Source: Burkholderiales bacterium RIFCSPHIGHO2_12_FULL_69_20
Lineage (GTDB): Bacteria > Pseudomonadota > Gammaproteobacteria > Burkholderiales > Burkholderiaceae_C
Direction: 5' to 3'
Assembly (NCBI GenBank): GCA_001770815.1
Contig: MESD01000215.1
Location: forward strand, 1-42,480
DNA length: 42,480 bases
Shown: one piece after another, positions 25,072 through 33,744 of the stretch
How positions within the stretch are numbered: position 1 is the first letter of the stretch
How the letters are laid out: every line of letters begins with the position of its first letter
The notes under the pieces: generated by a model
Database searches by the model: none
Told to the model about the DNA's origin: nothing
The model's input: the letters and a program-made list of their open reading frames with translations, nothing else
Made by a program: the position numbers and the translations under genes

Positions 25072-28000
25072 CTACAGCACCAGGCTGTCGTCCCAGAAGT
25101 GGTGGCGCTGGACCACGGCCGCGGCCATGCCGCCAGCCGATTGCAGCGACGCCGCGCCCATCGCCGACAGGTAGCGCACCGCGGCGCTGTCGGCCTCACC
25201 CTGCAGGCTGGTGCCGGCCATGGTGGTGCCCGCAGGGCCGTCGAGCATCAACGCGCCCGCGCTCAGCGCCACGCCGCGCAGATCGGCCAGCGGGCGCAAG
25301 GCCGCCAGCCACGACGCCACTTGCAGCGCATCGGCCGCATCGGTCGTGCCAGTGGCGGCGCCGCTGTCGGGCAACGGCGTCGGCGCACCGCGGCTGGGGG
25401 CACCGGTCACCACGGCGGCTTGCATCAGCACGTCGCCCACCGCCAGGTTGAAGCGGGTGCGCCCGTCGGTGCCGGTGTCGCGCAGCACGATGCCGCTGCG
25501 GTAGTCGACATCCAGTTGCGGCGATTCCACATCCAGCGCGGCCGGGGTGGTGGACTGCCCGTCCACCAGCACCGGGCCCTGGCCACGCAGCGTGACCGAT
25601 GCCGCCTGCAGGTTGACGGCCTCGTCGTTGCCCGCGTCCAGCAGCGTGCCCTGGCTGCTGACCAGCAGCACCGCGCCGGCCGCGGCCGCGCCGTTGCGGG
25701 CATCGAGCAGGCCCACGGCCATGTCGTGCACGGCGCGCAGCGTGATGTCGCCGCCCGGCGCCAACACCACGGCATCGGCGGCCATGGTGAGGGTGTCGCC
25801 ACTGTCGAGGCTGAGGTCGGCGCCCGCTGCGGCCAGCGCCACCCGGCCGCTGACCACCATGGCGCCCGGCGACTGCGCGACGATGCGGTCGGTCATGCCC
25901 AGCGTGGTGGTGGCACTGCCCACCAGGTCGATGCGGCTGCCGGCCAGCTGCAGCGCACCGGTGTTCAGGCTGGCCAGCGTGGCACTGTCGACGGCCAGCG
26001 CACCGCCATCGCTGCGGCCGATATTGACCTGGCCAAAACCCTGCAGTTGGGCCAGCGTTGCGGCATCGAGCCGCAGGCCGGCACCATTCGCAACAGGCGC
26101 ACCCACCACCACCGGCTGGGCATCAGCCGCGCCGGCAATGCGCAGCGTGCCGCCGGCGCTGCCTTGCAGCGGGCCGGTCAGCTGCAGCACGTCGGTCTGC
26201 AGTTGCAGATCACCGACGCTGACCGTGACGTTGCCCATCACCACCCGCGTGGCGCCCACGATGCGCAGGCTGCCGCTGTCGAGCAGCAGCGGGCCGAGGA
26301 ACTCGACGACGCCGGTGGCGTTGATGACCACATCACCCATCACGTGCAGCCCGGCAGCAAAGTGGACGTCGCCGGCGTTGTGAATCAGCAGGCTGTCGAG
26401 CGGCGTGATGGCGCCCACGGCGCCCAGCACACGCACGTTGCCGCCGTCGCTGCGCAGTTCCAGCCGGTCGGCCGGGTTGCCGGCGTTGCCGTCGACGGCA
26501 CCGTGCAGCGTGATGGCACCATCACCGCTGCCGGCACCCAGGCCGGCGGTGATGGCCAGCGTGCCTTGCAGGCGCAGTGCGCTCTCGATGTCGGCCGCGC
26601 CTTGTTGTTCGATGGTGTCCGTGGTCGCGTCGAGCACCGCCCCCACCCCACCCGCCAGCAGGCTGACGCCGCCCGTGCCGTGGGCGCTGACACTGCGGCC
26701 ATCGGCCGGCGCGCTGCCATCTTCCAGGTCGATGTTGCCGGCCAGCGTGCGCAGCGCGATGCTGCCGTTGCCAGCGGTGGTGACCAGGTCGGACTGCCTG
26801 GCATCGACCACCTCGGCCGTGCTGCCCGTGGCGCCCACACGGCGCACGGTGACGGTGACGTCGGTCACCCGCACCAGATCGGCTTCTTCCAGCCAGAGGC
26901 CACCACTGCTGGCACGCGCACTGACCGAGATCACCGCGGTCTCCAGCCGGTTGTCGGCACTGCCCACGCCGATGGCGGCGTTCAGCCGCAAGCCACCGGC
27001 CGAGATGTCGGCTTCGGCATCGCTGCCCACCTCGGTGATGCTGCCAGTGCCCGCCGTCAGACCCACGGCGCCGTTGCCGGTGTTGATGGCTGACACCGCC
27101 ACGCTGCCACCCGCCGCCACGCGCAGATCGCTGTGCAGCGTGGTCAGGCTGGCCGTGGCGGCCATGGTGACATCCTGCGCGGCCGTGAGTTCGATGTTGC
27201 GGGCGCTGCGGGCGGTGGCCACATCGGCATTCACCGCCAGTTGCCCGCCGGCGTTGACCGTGACATGCCCGCCCGAGCTGCGCACCGCCGCGTCCAGCGT
27301 CACGTCGCCCGCGATCGCATCGACCAGCACGTTGGCGCCAGCCTGGATGCCGCGGTCGTCGGCGCTGCCCTGTTGCACGCTCAGCGCGCCAGTGCTGCTG
27401 CGCAGCACCACGTTGCCGCCCGAGACCACGTCGGACAAGGCCGCATCGGTGCTGGCACCGCGTGCGGTGCTGCCATCGGCCGCCACCCGATCGACCGCCA
27501 CCGGGCCCACCGTGTCGATGCGCAGGCCGTCGGCCTCCAGCACGAACAGCCCGCCCGCGCCGATACCGGCCACGTCGGCCGCCAGCCGCGCCACCTGCAA
27601 CTGGATCGGCAATGCGCCGCTGCCGAAGCCCTGGGTGGTGCCGGTGCCGGTGGTGACCACCCGCAGGCCGCTGGCGACGATGTCCAGGTCGTCGGTACCC
27701 GAATCGGCCAGGCTGCGCGCACTGAGGCTGACATCACCCCCGGTGGCGATAGCCCCCAGGGTCATGGTGTTGACCACCACCACCCGCACCGCGCCGCTGT
27801 CGCTGAGCAAGGTGGCGCCATCGGCCATGGTGAGCACGCCGCCGGCCTGCAGGTCGATGCTGCTGGCACCGGCCACGGTCAGGTCGCCGCCGGCGGCCAG
27901 GTTGAGGTCGGTGCCGGCCAGCAGCGAGGCCGAGCCCCCGCTGATGACACCGCTGTTGACGATGAGCTTGCCGGCGCGCGCGTCGAGCAGCAGCACGCCC

Positions 28001-31000
28001 CCGGCGGCCACGGCCTCGGCCGGGGTGGTGCTGCTGCCGTCGACCGTCAGGTCGCCGGCCAGCAGCGTGAGCGTGAGCGCGCCGCTGCTGCGCAGATCGT
28101 CCTGCGCACCGCTGGTCACCACACTGGTGCTGCCATCGGCCGCCACGCGGTCGACGCTGGCCGCGGTGCTGGCGGTGCGCAGGCCACTGGTCTCGACCAG
28201 AAAGGCGCCGTCTACCCCGGCGGACAGGCTCAGGCTGTCGACGCTGGTTTCCAGCGCATTGGCCGCGCTGCCCACGCCGGCGCCGGCGCTCAGGCGCAAG
28301 GCGCCCGCGGTGATGTCGACCGCCGCGTCACCCGCGGCATCACCGTCGATCAAGGCGCCACCGGCGATCACCGCCACGCCGGCCGTGCCCGCTTGCAGCG
28401 ATGCGAGCGTCAGCGCGCCGCCTGCCTGCAGCAGCATGGCGCCGTTGCTGGTGGTGGCGCTGCTGGCCTGCGCTTGCGTGAGATCGCGCCCGGCGGTGAT
28501 GTCCAGCGTGCGGGTGCTGCCGCCCAGCGCCAGGTTGCCGGCCAGCGCCACATCGCGCCCGGCCTGCAGCGTCGCCGCGCCAGCCGATACGGCCAGGTCG
28601 GCGCCCAGCAGCAGATCGGCCGCAGCGCCGGTGGCCGCCAGCAGCAGGTTGCCACCGGCGATGATGGCACCGCCCGCGCCGCTTTGCAGCGTGCCGGTGG
28701 CTTGCAGCACCAGCGCCCCTGGGCTGGCCAGGTTGTCGAGTGCGGCATCGGCCTGCGGCACCGCGGCCACGCTGCCGTCACGCTGCACCCGGCCCACGGC
28801 CACGGCCGACACGCTGCCCAGCATCAGGTCACCGGTCTGGGCGACGAACAACCCGCCGCCACGCACGTCGGCGGCCAGGCGGCCCACGGCGGTCTCGATG
28901 GCATCGGCCGAGCTGCCCACGCCGTCGCCCGTGGCCGTACCGCGCGCTTCCAGCCGCAGACTGGCGGCCGACAGATCGGCCAGCGCATCGTCACCGGCGG
29001 CATCGCGCACCGACGACGCCAGCAGGCTCATCGCGCCCAGGCCCGCGTCCAGCCGGCCCAGCGTGAGCAGACCGCCCGCAGCCGCACGCAAGGTGCCACC
29101 GCCGCTGTCGGCCACGCTGCCGGCGGCCATGGTCAACAGCGTGCCGGCCTCGATGTCGAGGCTGCCGCCCGCGGTGCGCACATCGCCCGCATCTGCCAGT
29201 TGCACCGCCATGCCGGCCAGCAGCGACACCGCGCCACCCACCCCACCCGATGCCAGCCCAAAGGCCGAATCAAGCGCCGCGGCCAGCGACAAACCGCCCG
29301 CCGCCGCATCGAGGCGGATCGCCCCGCCGGCGCTGCGCACGTCGGCACCCGCGGCCACCTGCAGATCACCCGCCAGCGCCACCAGCACCAGCGCGCCGGT
29401 GCCGCTGCCCGCCCCTTGCAGCGCCAGCACCGGCGCCGATGCGGCCATGCCGTCGCCGCCCACACGCTGCGCGGCCACCGACACCGCGCCCACTGTCAGC
29501 GCCGTGCTGTTGCTGACGAACAAGCCACCGGCCGCGCTGCTGGCGGCCAGCGTGGCCACCTGGGTTTCGAGCGCATTGGCCGACGAACCCACCGCACCGC
29601 CGGCCTGCAGCGCCAGCGCGCCCGCCTGCACGTCGACGCCGGTATCGCCGTCGGCATCACCATCGATCACCCGAGCGCCGGCCACCAGGCCCACGCTGCC
29701 GGTGCCGGCGCTGACTTGCGAGAGCGTGATGTCGCCGCCCGCGGTGAGCAGCACCGCCGCATCCACCGTGCTGACCGTGGCCGAGGCGGCCATGTGCAGA
29801 TCACGCCCGGCCACCGCATCCAGGCTGCGACCGCTGGCCGAGGCAGTGGTGGCTGCCGCCAGCAGCAGATCACGCCCGGCCTGCAGGCTGACGGCGCCAC
29901 CGCTGCTGTCGAGGTTGGCGTTCAGTGCCAGATCACCCGCACCACCGGCGGCCAGGCGCAGGTGGCCGCTGGCGCTGATCGGTGCATCGGCATGCACGGT
30001 CAATCCGGCACCTGCCTGCAGCACCAGCGCGCCTGCGCTGGACAAGCCGGCCAGCGCGGCATTGGTGGGCGGCGCCGTCGACAGGCTGCCGTCGGCCAGC
30101 ACCCGCGCCCCGTTGGACACCGCCAGCGTGGCCACGCCGAGCGTTTCCACCTCGCCCAGGAACAGGCCACCGGCACCGGCCGATGCCGCGGCCAGGCTGC
30201 TGCCTTGCAGCATCAGCGCCTGGTCGGCGCTGCCGATGCCGTCGTCGGCCGCGCTGCCGCTGGCCTGCAGGCGCAGGGCGCCGCCGATCACGTCGGTGCC
30301 AGTGCTGCCGCCCGCACGCGCGATGCGGCTGCCCGCCAGATCCACGCTGCCACTGCCGGCATCGAGCATGCCGATGCTCAGCGCCGCACCCGCCACGGCG
30401 CGCACGGCGCCCCCGGCGGTGGTGTAGCTGCTGCCGTCGGCCATGGCCAAGGCGGCGCCGGCCTGGGCGTCGATGCCGCCGGTACCGCTGGTGGCCACGT
30501 CGGCATCGGCCGTGTGGCTGAGGTCGGCGCCCGCCAGCAGCGAGACCTGCCCGCCGGCCGATATCACCGCCGCGCCCAGCGCCAGGCGCCCCGCGGCGCT
30601 CAGCAGCACATGGCCGGCGCTGGCGGTGGCCACCGCGCTGCCCGCCGCCACGGTGAGGTCCCCGCTGGCCAGGGCCAACACGACCGCATTGGCGCCCGCA
30701 GTGGCGCTGCTGGACAGCCCCGCAAGCGCGGCATCGGCGGCCTGCGCGGTGGCTATGCCATTGGCCGCCACACGCTGCACCACCGGGCCGCTGGCGCTGC
30801 CCACGGTCAGCGCATCGGCCTCGGCCAGCACGATGGCGCCGGTGGCCGCAGCGGCCAGCAGCGCTGCCTGCGTGCCCAGTGCATCGGCGCCACTGCCGAT
30901 GCCACCGCCCAGCGCCTGCAGACGCAGGGGACCGGCCACGATGTCGTTGCGCGCCGGTGCACCGGCCGCGCCGGCAATGCCGCCACCGGCGGTCACCCCC

Positions 31001-33711
31001 ACCGCACCGGCCGCCACCGCACCGGCATTGCCGGCATCGATGCGGCCGATGGTGACCGAGCCCACCGCCTCCACCCGCACCGCCCCGCCCTGCGTCACCA
31101 GGCTGGCATCGGCCGCCAGGGTGACGGCACCGGCCGCGCGGACATCGACGCTCTGGCCGCTCGCGCGGGTGCGGACTTCGGTGGCCGCGGAGCCACCCAT
31201 CAGCAGCGCCTGCGAGGCCAGCAGGCTGATGCTGCCGCTGGCCGACACCACATTGGCCGCCAGCGAAAGATCGCCGGCACTCTGTGTCTGCAGCAGGATG
31301 TGCCCGCTGCCGCTGCCGGTGGCGTCGGACCGCACGGCGCCCTGCACGTCCAGCGCGCCGCTGGCCACGCTGACCACGATGGCACCCACGCCGCTGCCGC
31401 TGCCCGCGGCCAGCAGGCCACCCGCGCTCACGCTCAGCGCCGTTTCTTCGGCGATGTAGAGGCCACCGGCGGCCGTGCTGCTGCCTTGCACGCTGCCCAC
31501 CGCGGTGCGCAGCGGCGCTGCGGCGGCGCCCACGCCGTTGGCCGAGGCCAGCACCACGGCGGCGGCCTCACCCCGCAGGTTGGCGCCGTCACCGCTCAGG
31601 CCGTCGACGATGGCCCCCGCGGTGGCACGCAGCGTGATGGCGTTGGCGGCTTCGACGATGCCCACGGTCAGGTCGCCCACCGATTCGAGCGTGATGACGC
31701 CGCTGGCGCCCGCTGCCAGCGTGACGCCCGACAGATCGAGCGCCGCACCCGAGGCCAGCGTCAGCGAGCCGCCGGCGGTGCTGACCGCCGCGCCCAGCGT
31801 CAGCGCGCCGGTGCCCGAGGCCAGCGAGACCGCCGCCGCGCCGCTGGCGCTGATGCTGCCGGCCGCGCTGCTGGTCAGCGCATCGGCGGCGCTGAGTTGC
31901 ACCGCGCCGGCGCCGGTGCTGATCGGTGAGCCGAGCGTGAGGTCGGAGCCGGTGCCGCGTGCATCCAGCGCCAGCGTGCCGCTGCCGGCCAGCGTGATGC
32001 CGCTGCCACCACTGCCCGCGGCCAGCAGCGTGATGCTGCCGTTCTGCGTGGTCAAGGCCATGTCGTTGTCGCCGCTGCCGGCCGTCTGTGCCAGGCGCAG
32101 CACGTCGACGCTGCCGCTGATCACGGTGTTGTCGAAGCGGGTGGTCGAGCGCGCGGCGTTCACGCCCACGGCCACATCGCCCGCACCGCTGTTGAGCACA
32201 TCGAGCCGCTGCACTTCCACGTTGGGCAGCGACACGCCGGTGGCGGCCTGCGCGGTGAGGGTGAGCGTGCGCAGGGCTTCGCCCACGCGGCCGTCGAAGC
32301 TGGCATCGACCTGCGCGATGCCCCCGCTGGTGGACACCAGCGTCAGCGCATCGGTCTCGATCTCGTTGGCTATGCTGATGTTGCCCACCGCATCGAGCCG
32401 CAGGCTGTCGCCGGCGCCCAGGCGCAGCATGGCGTTGGCCTGGCTGTAGTCCGCCACCGTGATGCTGCCGCCGAAAATGGACGTGCTGTCCTTGAAGCCG
32501 ATGCTGTCGAGCACGGTGCTGGCACCCACGCTGACCGCACCGCTGCCCGCCACCGCACGCGCGCCCGACACATGGCCGAAGGTGAAGCTCGAGAAGCCGT
32601 CGGCAAACTTTGCCAACTCGGTCGTCTCGAGGTTGAGCACGTTGCTGGTCAGCGCACCTTGGGGCGACAGGATCGCCATGGCCTGCGACATCAGTGCCGG
32701 GCGCAGCGTGACATTGCCCACCCCGCTGATGCTTTCATCGGGCATCTGCAGATCGATCTCGTTGCCTTCGATCACCAGGTTGCTGCCGGCGCCCAGCGTG
32801 ATCGCGCCCTTGAGCACCACCTGGGTGGCGCCCAGGATGGTGAGACTGCCGCCGCTGCCCAGCGTGATCGAACTGTCGAAGGTGACGATGCCGGAGGCCG
32901 TGATGCTGAGGGGGCCATTGACCACCACGCTGTCGCGGAAGCTGACATCGTTGGCGTTGCTCACCGTCAGCGCGTCCAGCGCGTCGGAGCCGTCCTGGCC
33001 GTTGCCCACAGCGCCGTTGAAGGTGATGTTGCGGCCGGCGGCCGAGAGCGTGAGCGTATCGACCGTGGACGCGCTGTTGCCGCCCAGGTAGTGGTTGCTG
33101 GCCGGGCTGCCCAGCGTGATGTTGCCGTCGGCGGTGGTGACGCTGCGGGTGCCGTCGACCCGCACCGAATCGCTGATGGTTTGCGCACCGGCCGAGCTGA
33201 TGTCCTGATCGAGCAGGAAGGTATGCCCCGAGCCGCTGGCAAACAAGGATTGCACCACCAGCGGGCTGCCGATGCGGATGTACCCACCCTCACCATCGGC
33301 ATACAACACCAGATCACGCTCGGTGACGATGGGGCCGCCGTCGGCGCTCTGCAGCACGATGGCCTGGCTGCTGCCGGGGTGGCCCAGCACCAGCGTGTCG
33401 CCGCTGCCCGGGGCGGCGGCGATGGCCGCGGCGCCGTCGATTGGCGCATCGTCGTGCGCGGGCGCATCGCCCGGCGGCTGCGGGCCGACCTCGATCGCCG
33501 CCGGCGCTTGTTGATCGGGGTCGAAGGCCGCGGCCAGGGCATCACCATCGGCGGCGGGCAGCAGGATCGCCGTCAGCGCGCCAAACACCGGATCGGCCGA
33601 CAGCAGCACCCGCGGCTCCAACGGCTCCAGGCGCCAGGTGTCGCGTTGGCCACGCGGCAGGCGTTGGACGGGGGGCCGGGCGGGGCGGTGGTTTCGGCTC
33701 ACGGGGGACAT
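25072..33711 (-). CDS. Giant LEPR-XLL repeat protein, predicted beta-helix adhesin-like surface or secreted protein
   Basis: A complete 2879-residue protein. After a basic N-terminus (MSPVSRNHRPARPPVQRLPR) comes LEPLEPRVLLSADPVF, the LEPR-XLL motif of large repetitive bacterial proteins, whose role is not settled. No classical TPS (FHA) domain or standard signal peptide is seen. The N-terminal third and C-terminal block are aligned along their length with the neighbouring giant protein. Between them lie eight units of about 215 residues, each marked by G-[VIF]-G-S/A-x-x-x-x-L-x-T followed by a G-G-L-F-V-x-E-like block. Low charge, no Cys-rich regions and endless Gly/Ala/Ser/Val beta-strand patterns suggest a long parallel beta-helix. 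The C-terminus ends HHFWDDSLVL; an acidic residue then hydrophobics at the extreme end recalls some type I secretion signals. It is probably co-transcribed with the upstream giant. The function, perhaps adhesion or biofilm, is inferred. Confidence 0.85.
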   Translation of the reverse strand: MSPVSRNHRPARPPVQRLPRGQRDTWRLEPLEPRVLLSADPVFGALTAILLPAADGDALAAAFDPDQQAPAAIEVGPQPPGDAPAHDDAPIDGAAAIAAAPGSGDTLVLGHPGSSQAIVLQSADGGPIVTERDLVLYADGEGGYIRIGSPLVVQSLFASGSGHTFLLDQDISSAGAQTISDSVRVDGTRSVTTADGNITLGSPASNHYLGGNSASTVDTLTLSAAGRNITFNGAVGNGQDGSDALDALTVSNANDVSFRDSVVVNGPLSITASGIVTFDSSITLGSGGSLTILGATQVVLKGAITLGAGSNLVIEGNEIDLQMPDESISGVGNVTLRPALMSQAMAILSPQGALTSNVLNLETTELAKFADGFSSFTFGHVSGARAVAGSGAVSVGASTVLDSIGFKDSTSIFGGSITVADYSQANAMLRLGAGDSLRLDAVGNISIANEIETDALTLVSTSGGIAQVDASFDGRVGEALRTLTLTAQAATGVSLPNVEVQRLDVLNSGAGDVAVGVNAARSTTRFDNTVISGSVDVLRLAQTAGSGDNDMALTTQNGSITLLAAGSGGSGITLAGSGTLALDARGTGSDLTLGSPISTGAGAVQLSAADALTSSAAGSISASGAAAVSLASGTGALTLGAAVSTAGGSLTLASGAALDLSGVTLAAGASGVITLESVGDLTVGIVEAANAITLRATAGAIVDGLSGDGANLRGEAAAVVLASANGVGAAAAPLRTAVGSVQGSSTAAGGLYIAEETALSVSAGGLLAAGSGSGVGAIVVSVASGALDVQGAVRSDATGSGSGHILLQTQSAGDLSLAANVVSASGSISLLASQALLMGGSAATEVRTRASGQSVDVRAAGAVTLAADASLVTQGGAVRVEAVGSVTIGRIDAGNAGAVAAGAVGVTAGGGIAGAAGAPARNDIVAGPLRLQALGGGIGSGADALGTQAALLAAAATGAIVLAEADALTVGSASGPVVQRVAANGIATAQAADAALAGLSSSATAGANAVVLALASGDLTVAAGSAVATASAGHVLLSAAGRLALGAAVISAGGQVSLLAGADLSHTADADVATSGTGGIDAQAGAALAMADGSSYTTAGGAVRAVAGAALSIGMLDAGSGSVDLAGSRIARAGGSTGTDVIGGALRLQASGSAADDGIGSADQALMLQGSSLAAASAGAGGLFLGEVETLGVATLAVSNGARVLADGSLSTAPPTNAALAGLSSAGALVLQAGAGLTVHADAPISASGHLRLAAGGAGDLALNANLDSSGGAVSLQAGRDLLLAAATTASASGRSLDAVAGRDLHMAASATVSTVDAAVLLTAGGDITLSQVSAGTGSVGLVAGARVIDGDADGDTGVDVQAGALALQAGGAVGSSANALETQVATLAASSAAGGLFVSNSTALTVGAVSVAAQRVGGDGMAASAPVLALQGAGSGTGALVLVALAGDLQVAAGADVRSAGGAIRLDAAAGGLSLAAALDSAFGLASGGVGGAVSLLAGMAVQLADAGDVRTAGGSLDIEAGTLLTMAAGSVADSGGGTLRAAAGGLLTLGRLDAGLGAMSLLASSVRDAAGDDALADLSAASLRLEARGTATGDGVGSSADAIETAVGRLAADVRGGGLFVAQTGDLMLGSVSAVAVGRVQRDGSVAAVPQADAALDNLASPGALVLQATGTLQSGAGGAIIAGGNLLLAATGAAADLLLGADLAVSAGAATLQAGRDVALAGNLALGGSTRTLDITAGRDLTQAQASSATTSNGAMLLQAGGALTLASLQAGTAGVAVIAGGALIDGDAAGDAAVDITAGALRLSAGAGVGSAANALETSVDSLSLSAGVDGAFLVETSGLRTASTAASVDRVAADGSTSVVTSGAQDDLRSSGALTLTLLAGDLTVDGSSTTPAEAVAAGGVLLLDARAGKLIVNSGVISGGSASLLAGTDLNLAAGGDLTVAGASSIDLQAGGVLTMADGATLLSDSGAVRVVVVNTMTLGAIATGGDVSLSARSLADSGTDDLDIVASGLRVVTTGTGTTQGFGSGALPIQLQVARLAADVAGIGAGGLFVLEADGLRIDTVGPVAVDRVAADGSTARGASTDAALSDVVSGGNVVLRSSTGALSVQQGSADDRGIQAGANVLVDAIAGDVTLDAAVRSSGGHVTVNAGGQLAVNADVATARSARNIELTAAQDVTMAATASLTTLHSDLRVAAGGSVAVSAINTGNGAVGLTAGTGSITEVGSDAEADISAGGLRLNAAIGVGSADNRLETAVISVSARASSGGLWLEEADLVRVTDVTVTVRRVGATGSTAEVVDARQSDLVTTAGNGSIALRTLAGNIDLEDGSAPADGRSVSAHGTGGVSLLAGGVGAVLDATTDTIEQQGAADIESALRLQGTLAITAGLGAGSGDGAITLHGAVDGNAGNPADRLELRSDGGNVRVLGAVGAITPLDSLLIHNAGDVHFAAGLHVMGDVVINATGVVEFLGPLLLDSGSLRIVGATRVVMGNVTVSVGDLQLQTDVLQLTGPLQGSAGGTLRIAGAADAQPVVVGAPVANGAGLRLDAATLAQLQGFGQVNIGRSDGGALAVDSATLASLNTGALQLAGSRIDLVGSATTTLGMTDRIVAQSPGAMVVSGRVALAAAGADLSLDSGDTLTMAADAVVLAPGGDITLRAVHDMAVGLLDARNGAAAAGAVLLVSSQGTLLDAGNDEAVNLQAASVTLRGQGPVLVDGQSTTPAALDVESPQLDVDYRSGIVLRDTGTDGRTRFNLAVGDVLMQAAVVTGAPSRGAPTPLPDSGAATGTTDAADALQVASWLAALRPLADLRGVALSAGALMLDGPAGTTMAGTSLQGEADSAAVRYLSAMGAASLQSAGGMAAAVVQRHHFWDDSLVL
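26930..31545 (-). repeat. Eight higher-order protein repeats of about 650 bp in the LEPR-XLL gene
   Basis: The anchor motif (forms such as GVGSADNRLETAV, GVGSAANALETSV, AVGSSANALETQV) is encoded near 26950, 27620, 28260, 28900, 29580, 30220, 30885 and 31520. Successive copies are about 635-680 bp apart. DNA copies are diverged, so the array is old or under selection for change. Confidence 0.8.
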
Positions 33712-33744
33712 CCTTCAGGTGCATTGGCGCCAGGCGCCGCCGGG

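Noticed and set aside
27133-31929. A 1598-residue open frame on the + strand, antisense to the LEPR-XLL gene, and another of 1340 residues at 26405-30427.
   Set aside because: Both are shadows of high-GC repetitive coding sequence. They show no recognisable domain, and their Ala/Arg/Gln/His- or Ser/Pro-rich composition is that of off-frame translation, while the - strand frame has motifs and paralogy.
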